This document shows positions 1 through 8,534 of a stretch of DNA of 45,243 nt, in pieces. The stretch is from an uncultured bacterium (GTDB taxonomy: Bacteria; Patescibacteriota; Minisyncoccia; Phycocordibacterales; UBA9973). The stretch's first letter is position 1. Every line of letters starts with the position of its first letter. The notes below the pieces were generated by a model. It saw only the letters and a list, made by a program, of their open reading frames with translations. It was not told where the DNA came from and did no database searches. The translations under genes were made by a program, and so were the position numbers. The stretch covers positions 1 through 45,243 of the forward strand of contig CALAYS010000052.1 of the NCBI GenBank assembly GCA_937895515.1, written 5' to 3'.

Positions 1-510
1 TATAATTTCTTGTTTTGTGAATTTCTTTTCGTAAACTAATTCATTATTTATAGTTTCTGAATTTTGTTCAAATTTTTTACTTCTAGCAAAAAGTTCCCAG
101 TTTAATTCAGGATCTTTATTTTCATATTGCTTACCCGTAAAAAAAATTTTATGCGAAACAGAAAAACTATTTTTATCAATAATATTCTCAAAATTTATTT
201 TTTCTGGTTCTATACAAAAAAAATTTGTTTGAGATTCTGGTGAGAAACCATCTATATAGCAGGTTCTATTTCTTACATCAATTACAGAAACTTCAAATGT
301 CGTTGTTTTAATTCCTTTACCAATAGTAACATTATTACTTGAAAATTCTTGAGTGTAGTCATTTTTTATTTTTAGTATATTAGAGAGAGCTAAAAGAAAA
401 TTAGATTTACCACTAGAATTTCTACCAGTAAAAACATTTATATTACCAAAGGGAATATTTGCTTTTGTAATATTCCGAAAATTTTTTAAAGATACATTAT
501 TTATTTTCAT
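1..510 (-). CDS. AAA family ATPase, N-terminal part (cut by window edge)
   Basis: The N-terminal 170 residues of an SMC/RecF-like ABC-type ATPase, open to the left edge of the window. The start MKINNVSLKNFRNI is the usual first strand of this fold, and a Walker A motif GRNSSGKS lies at residues 29-36. The family (AAA_15/AAA_21 type) includes OLD nucleases, RecF and many defence or repair ATPases, so the missing C-terminus would decide the role. The ATG at 508-510 is preceded by an extended -10 (TGATATAAT, hexamer at 520-525) nine bases upstream, suggesting a very short leader. The ATPase class is clear; the specific function is unknown. Confidence 0.75.
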   Translation of the reverse strand, partial: MKINNVSLKNFRNITKANIPFGNINVFTGRNSSGKSNFLLALSNILKIKNDYTQEFSSNNVTIGKGIKTTTFEVSVIDVRNRTCYIDGFSPESQTNFFCIEPEKINFENIIDKNSFSVSHKIFFTGKQYENKDPELNWELFARSKKFEQNSETINNELVYEKKFTKQEII

Positions 511-637
511 AATATAATGATTATATCATTTAAAGACATGAAATGCTAGTTTTTTGAGTATTTAAATCAATAAAATAGTAAAAAAAGCCTTATTTTATAA
601 AGAAACCAGACCTATGAAATGTATCAAAATCGACCAT

Positions 638-2380
638 TTATTCCCCGCTTTGTTCTTTCCAAAGAGCCGAGTAAAGCCCGTTTTGGGTTAAGAGTTTTTC
701 ATGATTTCCTGTTTCTACAACACGGCCTTTGTTCAAAACATAAATTCGGTCAGCATGCATAATGGTAGACAATCGGTGTGCAACAAGAAATGTAATTCGA
801 GAATCCTTTTGAAGAGATCTTATAGTTGTGGTTATGGCTTCTTCGGTTATGGAATCCAATGCTGATGTTGCTTCATCAAATATAAGTACATCTGGGTTAC
901 GAATCAAAGCCCGGGCTATGGCAATCCTTTGTTTTTCCCCGCCGGAAAGCTTGATACCGTTTTCACCAATTTTAGTATCAATGCCTTTTTCAGACCGATC
1001 TAATATTGAATCCCCTGCGGCTTCTTTTAAGGCAGTTATAACTTCATCTTTTGTTGCTAGTTTATCTGGTAAACATGCAAAAGAAATATTTTCATAAAGT
1101 GTCCCTGAGAATAGTTGAGTGTCTTGAGTAACAATACCAATACGGTTACGCAATAAATCTTTATTATATTCATTAATATCAAAATCATTATATGATATCT
1201 CACCTGATTTTACTGAATAAAGTCCAACTAAAAGTTTGATAAGTGTTGATTTACCTGAACCTGATGGCCCAACAAAAGCAATAGTCTCCCCGCGGTGCGC
1301 AGTAAATGTTACATTATTTATTGCATCAGTAGTAGCATTTTTATGATTAAATGAAATATTCTCAGCTGTAATGTTGCTAATTTGTTTTATAGGCGCTGGG
1401 TTTTGGGGTACTAATTCTTTAGGCTTGTTTTGAATTTCTTTAAAGTTCTCTAGCGATACTTGAGCTTCACGCCAAGTAGTAATGACGGTTCCAATATCTT
1501 GCAGTGGACTAAATAAAAAGAATGAATAAATCCAAAGTGAAAAGAATTCACCAAAAGTAATTTTTCCAGTAAAGATAAAATACAGCATGGCGCCCAGTAG
1601 TAATGTCCGAACAAGGTTAACAATCGAACCTTGGATAAATGACAAACTTCTTAAATATTTAACTTTGCGTAGTTCCAGTTTTAAAATCTCCCCGGAATTA
1701 GCGCGAAGTCTTTCTACCTCTCTTTCACCTAGTCCAAGGGCTTTAACTAATTCAATATTGCGCAGTGTCTCGGTAGTGTTACCAGCCAAAGCGTTAGATT
1801 CTTCGGTAATTTGTTTTTGAACTTTTTTAATTTTTCCAGAAAGTAAAAAACTAACTCCAGCAATAATTGGAATTGTTGCCATATAAATAGGCACAATTGG
1901 CCAATATACATTGTAAGCATAGACAAATACAAAAATAAAACCAACAAGCGTAATAAACAATGTATTGATCATTACACTAATTAATTTTTCAGTATCAGTA
2001 CGAACCTTTTGGATTTTTGAAAGCATAGACCCCGACTGTTCGTCTTCAAACAAATCATACGGCATGGTTAAAGTATGCGCGATACCGTCGGTATACATTT
2101 GGGTTCCAACTTTTTGAGTTATACGGTTTACATAATAGTCTTGGAAATTTTTTGCAATTCGTGATACTAATGCAACACCCACAGCTAAAAGTAAAAGCAA
2201 TCCTACCCCGTGGATAAATTCAGCAGTAGTAAATGATGTGGGTTTAGTGGCAAAATTATCAATAATTTTTCGAAATACATATGGGTCTAAAAGTGAAAAG
2301 ACTTGATTAACTGACGCTAAAAATAACGCCAAAACTATGGTCCATTTGTATGGTTTTAAGTATGAATATAAAATTTGCAT
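638..2380 (-). CDS. ABC transporter, fused membrane and ATPase domains
   Basis: A 580-residue half-transporter of the MsbA/lipid-and-drug exporter type (type IV ABC exporter). Residues 1-310 form the six-helix membrane domain. The ATPase follows with Walker A GPSGSGKST, Q-loop VTQDTQLF, signature LSGGEKQRIA, Walker B VLIFDEATSALD and H-loop AHRLST, all intact. It should act as a homodimer or a heterodimer with an unseen partner; the substrate cannot be told. The frame is open a further 50 codons upstream, but that stretch translates a palindromic repeat and terminator. I therefore start at the ATG at 2378-2380, which opens a normal exporter N-terminus (MQILYSYLKPYKW) and has a -10 box 6 bases upstream. 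Confidence 0.9.
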   Translation of the reverse strand: MQILYSYLKPYKWTIVLALFLASVNQVFSLLDPYVFRKIIDNFATKPTSFTTAEFIHGVGLLLLLAVGVALVSRIAKNFQDYYVNRITQKVGTQMYTDGIAHTLTMPYDLFEDEQSGSMLSKIQKVRTDTEKLISVMINTLFITLVGFIFVFVYAYNVYWPIVPIYMATIPIIAGVSFLLSGKIKKVQKQITEESNALAGNTTETLRNIELVKALGLGEREVERLRANSGEILKLELRKVKYLRSLSFIQGSIVNLVRTLLLGAMLYFIFTGKITFGEFFSLWIYSFFLFSPLQDIGTVITTWREAQVSLENFKEIQNKPKELVPQNPAPIKQISNITAENISFNHKNATTDAINNVTFTAHRGETIAFVGPSGSGKSTLIKLLVGLYSVKSGEISYNDFDINEYNKDLLRNRIGIVTQDTQLFSGTLYENISFACLPDKLATKDEVITALKEAAGDSILDRSEKGIDTKIGENGIKLSGGEKQRIAIARALIRNPDVLIFDEATSALDSITEEAITTTIRSLQKDSRITFLVAHRLSTIMHADRIYVLNKGRVVETGNHEKLLTQNGLYSALWKEQSGE

Positions 2381-2386
2381 ATAAGT

Positions 2387-2395
2387 ACTATAGCA
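2387..2395 (-). promoter_or_regulatory. Extended -10 promoter of the ABC transporter
   Basis: On the minus strand TGC-TATAGT ends 6 bases before the ATG at 2380, so transcription should start at or next to the start codon (leaderless mRNA). No convincing -35 hexamer is seen. The same TGTGCTATAGTA string recurs upstream of the helicase (4137-4145). Confidence 0.5.
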
Positions 2396-2416
2396 CAAAA
2401 AATATATATTTCGGTT

Positions 2417-2504
2417 CCCTCCACCTGCCAAGGGGAGGGTTAGGGTGGGGTGCGTTATATAGCACCCCCTCTGTCCTTCGGACATCTCCCCCTTGGCAAG
2501 GGGC
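2417..2504. repeat. Dispersed palindromic repeat, long copy
   Basis: A C/G-rich inverted repeat in an otherwise AT-rich region. The left half (CCTCCACCTGCCAAGGGGAG...) and the right half (...CTCCCCCTTGGCAAGGGG) are complementary, and an inner GGGGTGC/GCACCCC pair closes around GTTATATA. Related short copies occur at 26663-26696 and 27915-27951, sharing a CACCCTAACC-CTCCCC core followed by CCAGGGAGGG. It resembles the REP/MITE-like elements scattered through many bacterial genomes. Confidence 0.7.
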
Positions 2505-2514
2505 GAATAATCAC

Positions 2515-2550
2515 AATAAAAAATCCCCAAAATTGGGGATTTTTTATTAT
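2515..2550. terminator. Bidirectional terminator behind the helicase
   Basis: AATCCCC-AAAATT-GGGGATT hairpin flanked by A and T tracts on both sides, just downstream of the helicase stop codon. Confidence 0.8.
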
Positions 2551-2556
2551 ATTTTT

Positions 2557-4041
2557 TTAAACAAAAGTAAAAGCTTTACCGGTTTTGCCAGCTCTTCCAG
2601 TACGGCCAATGCGGTGAATGTAGTCATTGTGAGTTTGTGGAATAGTAAAGTTAATAACATGAGTTACATCTTTAATATCAATCCCCCGTGCGGCAACATC
2701 AGTTGCAATCATCACTTGAGTCTTACCACTTTTAAAATCATCCAATGTTCGTTGACGAGCACGTTGCGGTTTGTCACCATGAATATAGCCAACTTTGTAA
2801 CCATGAAATTCCAGTTCATCAGCTAATTTTTCAACTCCGGCTTTGGTTTCAACGAAAATCAAAGTTCTCTCAGTATCAGCATCTTCAAGAATTTCCAAAA
2901 GCTTTGGAATTTTTTGTGCTTTATCAGTAACCCGAATAATATCTTGTTCAACTGATTTAGCACTTGATCCAGTGGATTCAATTTCAACTAATTCTGGATT
3001 TTTTAAGAATCGATCCATAAGGGCTTTGATTCTTGGTGGCATAGTTGCAGAGAAAAAGAATGACTGACGGTTCTTTGGTAATTGTTCTAATATTGCAGTA
3101 ATGTCATCCACAAATCCCATGTCTAACATATGGTCAACTTCATCTAGTACAACCGCACCAACATTATTATATTTAACAACTCCACGATCAGCTAAATCTT
3201 TAAGTCGCCCTGGTGTTGCAATAATAAAATTGTTACGACGTTTTAAGTCTTGAATTTGACGATATATTGGAAGTCCTCCAACACATACAGTTGAAAAAAT
3301 TCGCATACCTTGAGTAAAGTCTCGAAGTTCAGTATTTATTTGAGTAGCTAATTCTCTTGTTGGAGCTAAAATCAAAGCTTGAAAATCTGGATTAGCTTCA
3401 GCTTTTTGAATCAATGGCAGTAAAAATGCAGCAGTTTTACCAGAACCTGTTCTAGCAAGACCAATAATATCTGCACCACGTAAAGTTAGTGGAATTGTTT
3501 TATCTTGAATTGGACTTGGTGTTGTATATCCACGACGCGCCAAATTAGCGTTAGTCATAGGAGAGAAATTAAAATCTGCAAAACTATGTTTGATTTCATG
3601 AGTTTTAACTTTTAAATCATCTGCTGTTGGTTTGTAGATAAATTTTGCAGTATCAATATATTCACCACGCATTTTAGGTTTACCTCGTCCACCACCATTA
3701 CCACGACCGCCTCCAAAAGAAGGACGCCCGCCATATGAACCCCGAGAACTATACCCACCTGTCCCCGGCCGAGCACTAGCTACGCGAGCTGAATATCCGC
3801 CACCTGCTGGCCCGCCTGCAACGTTGTGCGTAGCATTTCGGGCAGGACGATTACCATATGATGATGAACCAGTAGATGTTTTTGGGCGTGAACCATAAGA
3901 TGAACTTGACCCGCGAGAACCATTAGATGAGCCTGATTGAGACGCACTAGAACGAGATGAAGAACCAGTATTTCCCCCGCGGGAAAAACGAGAACCAGCT
4001 GGACGCCCCGTAGGTGCGCCCCCTTTTTTATTATTATACAT
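2557..4041 (-). CDS. DEAD-box RNA helicase with a Gly/Ser/Arg-rich N-terminal tail
   Basis: A 494-residue ATP-dependent RNA helicase of the RhlE/DeaD type. Residues 1-125 are a low-complexity tail of Gly, Ser and Arg with RGG-like stretches, likely RNA-binding and disordered; in most bacterial relatives such a tail is C-terminal. The core follows: Q motif (GYTTPSPIQ), motif I ARTGSGKT, Ia APTRELATQ, TPGRL, motif II, SAT, motif V ATDVAARGID and VI HRIGRTGRAG. Motif II reads DEVD instead of DEAD. The protein stops soon after motif VI (GKAFTFV), so the usual C-terminal extension is absent. It probably remodels structured RNA, for example in ribosome assembly or at low temperature. Confidence 0.92.
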   Translation of the reverse strand: MYNNKKGGAPTGRPAGSRFSRGGNTGSSSRSSASQSGSSNGSRGSSSSYGSRPKTSTGSSSYGNRPARNATHNVAGGPAGGGYSARVASARPGTGGYSSRGSYGGRPSFGGGRGNGGGRGKPKMRGEYIDTAKFIYKPTADDLKVKTHEIKHSFADFNFSPMTNANLARRGYTTPSPIQDKTIPLTLRGADIIGLARTGSGKTAAFLLPLIQKAEANPDFQALILAPTRELATQINTELRDFTQGMRIFSTVCVGGLPIYRQIQDLKRRNNFIIATPGRLKDLADRGVVKYNNVGAVVLDEVDHMLDMGFVDDITAILEQLPKNRQSFFFSATMPPRIKALMDRFLKNPELVEIESTGSSAKSVEQDIIRVTDKAQKIPKLLEILEDADTERTLIFVETKAGVEKLADELEFHGYKVGYIHGDKPQRARQRTLDDFKSGKTQVMIATDVAARGIDIKDVTHVINFTIPQTHNDYIHRIGRTGRAGKTGKAFTFV

Positions 4042-4136
4042 ATTGTATTTTTTAGATTATTTTATTAACATTCTCACACATGCTGTATAGAACGTTAACG
4101 AAGTACTACTTCCATAGAACACATTTGAGTAAAATT

Positions 4137-4145
4137 ACTATAGCA
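4137..4145 (-). promoter_or_regulatory. Extended -10 box upstream of the helicase
   Basis: TGC-TATAGT on the minus strand, 95 bases before the helicase ATG, in the 125-base gap between the cohesin gene stop and the helicase start. It is identical in sequence to the box in front of the ABC transporter. The implied 5' leader is about 90 bases; nothing else is recognised in this gap. Confidence 0.4.
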
Positions 4146-4166
4146 CACCTTTATATATTATGCAAA

Positions 4167-5657
4167 TTAGAACTCGACATCTCTTTCAACATCGCGTAAT
4201 TCTTTAACAATTAAACCTTCGGCTTCTTCTAGATCTTTCTTAAATCCAGAGATAAATTCTTTATCTTTAGCGGTTAGTGATTGACGGTTTTTAACCTTTT
4301 TAAAGATTTCAATTTCTTGTTTCATATCTTCATCTAGTAGACCAAAGCTCTTTTTAATAAGTGCTTCTGTTTTAGATAAATCTTTTTTAAGACTAATTCG
4401 GAATTTTCGGAATCGGTATATAGCATAAGTTAGAATAAAGATAACAATAATGAACAATCCAAATGCTGGAATAAACACAGTCAAGAATGCAGTAATTTTT
4501 TGCCAAATACTTAGATTATTTTCTTTAACATTTATACGAATAGCTTCGGTTGGTTCGCTCTCTAGCCCAGCATCATTTTTAGCAGTTAAGGTAATTATGT
4601 ATGTGCCTTTGGTTACAGGGTTTTTATAATTAAAATTAAATACACCGTCTTCATTAGTAATTGCAGTTCCGGCTTCATTGATATTTAATAGTTTGCCATT
4701 TTCAATTTTATTAATAGCAAAAACAACAGTCATATTAGGGTCGGCAATACCTTTGATACTAAAAGTATCTCCAATTATCAATGAATTAGGGTATTCAGTT
4801 ACTGTCGGCTGGGCAAGTCCATTAATAGTAAAATTTTTATAAATCGATAATGATTTACCAGAATTATCCTTAGTTGTAACTTTGATTAAATGTGGCCCAT
4901 AAGCTAGTGGAATTGTTTCATAAATATGTGAACCACTAGGGTCATTCCATTCATAAACATCGTATGAATCAATTTGAATATTGTATGGAGTATTTGGGTC
5001 TTTATCAACGGATGTAATTATAAATCTAGTTTGGATTTTGTTACCAATGTTAGATTTTATTTCTTCAATAGAAATGGTATTAGGTTTTACGGTTTCTTTT
5101 GGTTTTATGGTACTAGGAATTACAGGAGCATTAGATGGTTCATTATTTACAGCAGGAGGAGTAACTTTTTCAATAATATTAAAAGTTGCACTATTGTTAC
5201 TTGTTAATACATTTGTACCTTCTCCATCATTAGCTAAGACCGATGCCCCATTAAATGAAACAAAAGCATTCCCCGGAGAAATTACTTTAAAATTAAGAGT
5301 AACCACAGTTCCAGAATTTCCAGTATAACCATTTAAAATAACACCTTCTAAATTAGCTGATCCGTTACCGTTAGAAAAACTAGGGTCCTGCGCCCAAAGA
5401 CTAATAATAGAAGAGACTTTGGAAATAGACGTTAAAGACAGTGTATTTTTAGAGAAATTTAAATTCGAAGAAACAGCATTAATTGCTTTGTCAGGACTAG
5501 AAACGATAATCCGAACACTAATACTGTCCCCAACTTTATATGTCCCAGTATTAGGCACAAAATCAAGACGAGCAGCAAAAGCCCCATTTGGTAAAACTAA
5601 AAGTATTAAAAGAAATACCCCTGAAAAAATTTTAATTAATTTGTTTAAATAATTCAT
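4167..5657 (-). CDS. Cohesin-like surface protein with membrane anchor and cytoplasmic tail (496 aa)
   Basis: Exported, membrane-anchored protein. A signal peptide (hydrophobic core about residues 9-28, AFA-A cleavage site) is followed by a cohesin-like beta-sandwich at about 30-165; its late motif ASVLANDGEGTNV matches the conserved strand region of bacterial cohesins. An Ig-like region (about 200-300) and a second beta domain (about 290-380) follow. A transmembrane helix lies at about 390-420. The last 70 residues are a charged, probably coiled-coil tail that would face the cytoplasm. Cohesins bind dockerins, and a dockerin protein is encoded nearby. A TATAAT at 5686-5691 with TTAAAG 18 bases further upstream could drive it alone. 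Confidence 0.8.
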   Translation of the reverse strand: MNYLNKLIKIFSGVFLLILLVLPNGAFAARLDFVPNTGTYKVGDSISVRIIVSSPDKAINAVSSNLNFSKNTLSLTSISKVSSIISLWAQDPSFSNGNGSANLEGVILNGYTGNSGTVVTLNFKVISPGNAFVSFNGASVLANDGEGTNVLTSNNSATFNIIEKVTPPAVNNEPSNAPVIPSTIKPKETVKPNTISIEEIKSNIGNKIQTRFIITSVDKDPNTPYNIQIDSYDVYEWNDPSGSHIYETIPLAYGPHLIKVTTKDNSGKSLSIYKNFTINGLAQPTVTEYPNSLIIGDTFSIKGIADPNMTVVFAINKIENGKLLNINEAGTAITNEDGVFNFNYKNPVTKGTYIITLTAKNDAGLESEPTEAIRINVKENNLSIWQKITAFLTVFIPAFGLFIIVIFILTYAIYRFRKFRISLKKDLSKTEALIKKSFGLLDEDMKQEIEIFKKVKNRQSLTAKDKEFISGFKKDLEEAEGLIVKELRDVERDVEF

Positions 5658-5685
5658 TTAAGAAAATATAAATTTATATAAACAA

Positions 5686-5715
5686 ATTATAACATATTTA
5701 TTTATTTTTCTTTAA
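5686..5715 (-). promoter_or_regulatory. Putative promoter of the 496-aa cohesin gene
   Basis: TATAAT (5686-5691) and TTAAAG (5710-5715) with an 18-base spacer on the minus strand, overlapping the 3' end of the upstream gene; start codon 28 bases downstream. Confidence 0.4.
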
Positions 5716-6588
5716 GTATTTTATATAAAAAACACTTAAGAGTAGTACTAGACCAACAAATATCAAATAGTAGATTTTTGAAAAAGCTATTGCACTTTGT
5801 TTGTTACCACTACCGTCAACAGCAATTACTTTTATATAGTAAAATATGGATTGTTTATTTAGTAAATACGGGCTAACAGCATTTACGCATTCACTACGAA
5901 TTCCTTCACAAACTAAATAATGGTCAATCCCCGATTCTTTGTCTTGAGTATTAAAAACTATAAACCATTTATTTTCAAAAAGTGAATCATTCTTTGTTCT
6001 ATTTACTGTAAATTTATTTGGTTTTACATAGTCCCTTAAATCAATTGATGTTTTAGTACCCAATACTGTTCCAGTTATATTAATATCAGTATTTATTACA
6101 CTAGCATCCAAAGCTGTGCCCGAGCCATCATTAATTAACAATTTTAAATTTTTAATAGTTAAAGTGTCTTGACCATTTTTATTAGCCCTAAAAATAATTG
6201 AAAAAATATTATTGTTATTTAACACTATTCCCCCAGGAATAATTCCAGAAAATGTTATATGACCTGGGTTAGTAACACTGGGCTTTTCCACCCAAAGATT
6301 AATAAATGAATCCCCAATTTGGATTTTTTCTGGAGTTAAAAGATTTGCATCATAAACAAATTCACCTTCAATACCATTAATAATTTCCCCGTTAGAATTG
6401 GCATTTATTTCAACTACAGTAAAGTCATTTACCGATAAAGTATTTTTATTAGTTATAATTTGAACATTTGACAAATTACCCGCTGGTGCAGCAAAAGCAA
6501 TATTTAAATTAAACAAAAAACCAAACACTATAAAAATAGTAGTAAGCATTGTAATTTTTAAAAAAGAATTTATCTGTATGTGTTTCAT
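5698..6588 (-). CDS. Cohesin-like surface protein with C-terminal membrane anchor (296 aa)
   Basis: A signal peptide (residues about 8-33, ending AFAAPAG) precedes one cohesin-like domain (about 38-170; note SFINLWVEKPSV and LLINDGSGTALDAS, matching its neighbours). A short Ig-like region contains an Asp/Ser-rich 'SGIDHYLVCEG' strand shared with the larger paralogues, and a transmembrane helix (about 270-290) ends in a short basic tail. The ATG at 6588 lies 8 bases after the stop of the dockerin gene, so the two are co-transcribed. An in-frame TTG at 6609 would overlap that gene, and I prefer the ATG because it starts the signal peptide directly. Likely a receptor for the adjacent dockerin protein; partner specificity is inference. 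Confidence 0.75.
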   Translation of the reverse strand: MKHIQINSFLKITMLTTIFIVFGFLFNLNIAFAAPAGNLSNVQIITNKNTLSVNDFTVVEINANSNGEIINGIEGEFVYDANLLTPEKIQIGDSFINLWVEKPSVTNPGHITFSGIIPGGIVLNNNNIFSIIFRANKNGQDTLTIKNLKLLINDGSGTALDASVINTDINITGTVLGTKTSIDLRDYVKPNKFTVNRTKNDSLFENKWFIVFNTQDKESGIDHYLVCEGIRSECVNAVSPYLLNKQSIFYYIKVIAVDGSGNKQSAIAFSKIYYLIFVGLVLLLSVFYIKYLKKNK

Positions 6589-6596
6589 AAAATATT

Positions 6597-8003
6597 TTAG
6601 CCAGTCCAATAATAAGCCATAATAGAAAAGTCTACCAAAGTAATTTTGCCATCAGAATTTAATTTATTATTTTCAAGTGTTGTGATTGAACCTGACAATG
6701 TTTTTTTATACCAATAAGCCGCAATTGAAAAGTCGATCAAATCAACTCGGCAGTCATTATTCAAATCAGCCTTTGCTGGACACTTGGTATCTTTTAATTC
6801 TTCATTAGTTGTTCCAACGGCAAAGTTATAAGGTTTACTATAAATACTGATTTGTGCGCCATCGGCGACTTTGGATTTTGCATTGTGTGAACCTACTTCA
6901 AGTACTGATGTATCCATTGTTTTAAGATAAATACCATTTTTATCACTAACTACTTTTTGAAAAACTTCTTCATTTGAATGAACAGCAATTGTGACTTCAC
7001 TCTCGGGCACAGCTTGTCCGAAAAATGTAATATTGTCGCCTTGTTTAACTTGAGATTTATCCCCGCTAATTGTTGGGGCAATGAATATACCGCCAACATT
7101 AATTGTTACCCCATCGGTAATAATCAAAGGGAAAGAATAAAGTATTGATTTAACACCTTTATTATCTGTACCATAAACTCCAAAAACATAATTCCCGCTA
7201 GCAACATTAGATAAAACAATATTAAAATTAGCATCAGAACCAGCAATGGTTTGTGCGATTATTTGAGAATCTTTTAATAAAGTAATGGTGCTATTAGGAT
7301 ATGCTTTACCAAAAAATGTAACTTTGGCAGTCCCTGCAGGAACAGTTGGTGAAGGTGGTGGTGGAGCTCCACCTCCAGACCCACCCGCGCCTCCGGCCCC
7401 GCCAGACCCACCACCACCAGAACCGCCAGTTGTTGTTCCACCAGTAGGAGCAGTAGGAGTTCCGCTAACTGCAACTGATTCACTTAAAGCAAGTCCAGCG
7501 GCAAATGATTTAACTTTAAAAAAATAAGTTGTGCCGTTGTTAAGCCCAGTTCGAGTTGATGTTAAAACATTACCTACATTTGTATATGTATATGTTCCAT
7601 TTGCTGTTGTACTAATACCTACAGAATAACTAGTAATATTAGCAAAAACCCCCACGGCTGTTGTCCAAGAAACTATTACTTGGGCATTACCCGATGAAGT
7701 TGAGACTATTGGTGAACTAGCTGTTGGAAAATATAAAAATCCAGCATTTTGCCCAAAACTAGAACTAGTTGATTGGCCTTGGACAAGCTGACCAAGACTT
7801 GAAAAATACTGAAAGCTTGATGATGAAGCTTGTCCCCCTTCAATAACTGTTGTTGATGGATTTTCTAATTCAAAGCTAGAACTTGTAAAAGATGCATAAC
7901 AAAAAGAAAAAAACACCAAACAAAGTAAAATTATAATAGAAAATTTTGATAAAAAGATTCTATAATTAAATACTTTTGCTTGATGTTTTTTTTTAAAAGT
8001 CAT
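6597..8003 (-). CDS. Secreted FN3/Ig-like protein with C-terminal type I dockerin (468 aa)
   Basis: After a signal peptide (about residues 15-38, ending CYA) come a Ser-rich segment, a fibronectin type III domain (about 100-190), a Gly-rich linker ending in a Pro run, two Ig-like repeats (about 225-390) and a C-terminal dockerin. The dockerin shows the two calcium-binding half-repeats DLNNDCRVDLIDFSIAAYW and KLNSDGKITLVDFSIMAYYW, with Asp/Asn at the metal positions. In cellulosomes such modules bind cohesins; here cohesin-like proteins are the neighbours, but no catalytic domain is attached. The ATG at 8003 is chosen over an upstream in-frame start at 8093, which would overlap the preceding gene and delay the signal peptide. 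Confidence 0.82.
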   Translation of the reverse strand: MTFKKKHQAKVFNYRIFLSKFSIIILLCLVFFSFCYASFTSSSFELENPSTTVIEGGQASSSSFQYFSSLGQLVQGQSTSSSFGQNAGFLYFPTASSPIVSTSSGNAQVIVSWTTAVGVFANITSYSVGISTTANGTYTYTNVGNVLTSTRTGLNNGTTYFFKVKSFAAGLALSESVAVSGTPTAPTGGTTTGGSGGGGSGGAGGAGGSGGGAPPPPSPTVPAGTAKVTFFGKAYPNSTITLLKDSQIIAQTIAGSDANFNIVLSNVASGNYVFGVYGTDNKGVKSILYSFPLIITDGVTINVGGIFIAPTISGDKSQVKQGDNITFFGQAVPESEVTIAVHSNEEVFQKVVSDKNGIYLKTMDTSVLEVGSHNAKSKVADGAQISIYSKPYNFAVGTTNEELKDTKCPAKADLNNDCRVDLIDFSIAAYWYKKTLSGSITTLENNKLNSDGKITLVDFSIMAYYWTG

Positions 8004-8037
8004 CTCGTTGGATAGACTACTAAAGAGCCTTAATTTA

Positions 8038-8439
8038 TTATTCTGATTTTTTAGTTTCAGTAGATGGAGGAGTAACTGATTTTTGATTACCAATGTTTAG
8101 TGGAGCGACTTCAATTATTTTATTCATTGATACACTATATAGAAATGCTTTTTTAGCTTGAGCATAAATCAAAACTTTATCACCTTTAACAGCATTAGCA
8201 AAAAATGTTTGATCTTTTAAAGCCTCTGGATCAGATACAGTTGCAACTGTAGGAGTCTCACCTTCGGGTAAAACTACTAATCGCCCAACTTTTGCTACTA
8301 AAGAAGTTACTTCTTGCTGTGCAGCCACACTAGGACTTTTTTTAAGCTCACGTAATTGCAAATAAAAATAAACAGCTAAAATAACTGCTAAAACTGCAAT
8401 TATTTGCAAAACCATTTTTATTAGATTCTTTTTTGACAT
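8038..8439 (-). CDS. Small single-pass membrane protein of unknown function (133 aa)
   Basis: One N-terminal transmembrane helix (about residues 8-27) followed by a roughly 100-residue domain predicted to lie outside, with a conserved-looking core around GRLVVLPEGETPTVATV and GDKVLIYAQAKKAFLY, and a polar tail. I do not recognise a named family. It opens the operon that continues with the dockerin and the 296-aa cohesin genes (gaps of 34 and 8 bases). A near-consensus promoter stands 61 bases upstream. The setting suggests a role in the surface assembly, perhaps as a scaffold or assembly factor; that is inference. Confidence 0.7.
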   Translation of the reverse strand: MSKKNLIKMVLQIIAVLAVILAVYFYLQLRELKKSPSVAAQQEVTSLVAKVGRLVVLPEGETPTVATVSDPEALKDQTFFANAVKGDKVLIYAQAKKAFLYSVSMNKIIEVAPLNIGNQKSVTPPSTETKKSE

Positions 8440-8499
8440 AAAATATTAATATCTAGATAATAAAGAATAAGTGTAAAAGATTACTTACTTATACAGTAT

Positions 8500-8528
8500 A
8501 TTATATATTATGAGATAGTTGAGTGCAA
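8500..8528 (-). promoter_or_regulatory. Strong promoter of the dockerin operon
   Basis: TTGCAC (8523-8528), a 17-base spacer, TATAAT (8500-8505) on the minus strand. Just downstream an ACTGTATAAG-like string resembles one downstream of the giant-gene promoter, hinting at shared control. Confidence 0.65.
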
Positions 8529-8534
8529 TGGGTT

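Noticed and set aside
2381..2530. A 50-codon N-terminal extension of the ABC transporter
   Set aside because: It translates the palindromic repeat and the terminator, and a normal exporter N-terminus with a -10 box begins at 2380.
7285..7527. A Pro-rich open frame on the plus strand
   Set aside because: It is the complement of the Gly-rich linker of the dockerin protein, with no start signals or family features.
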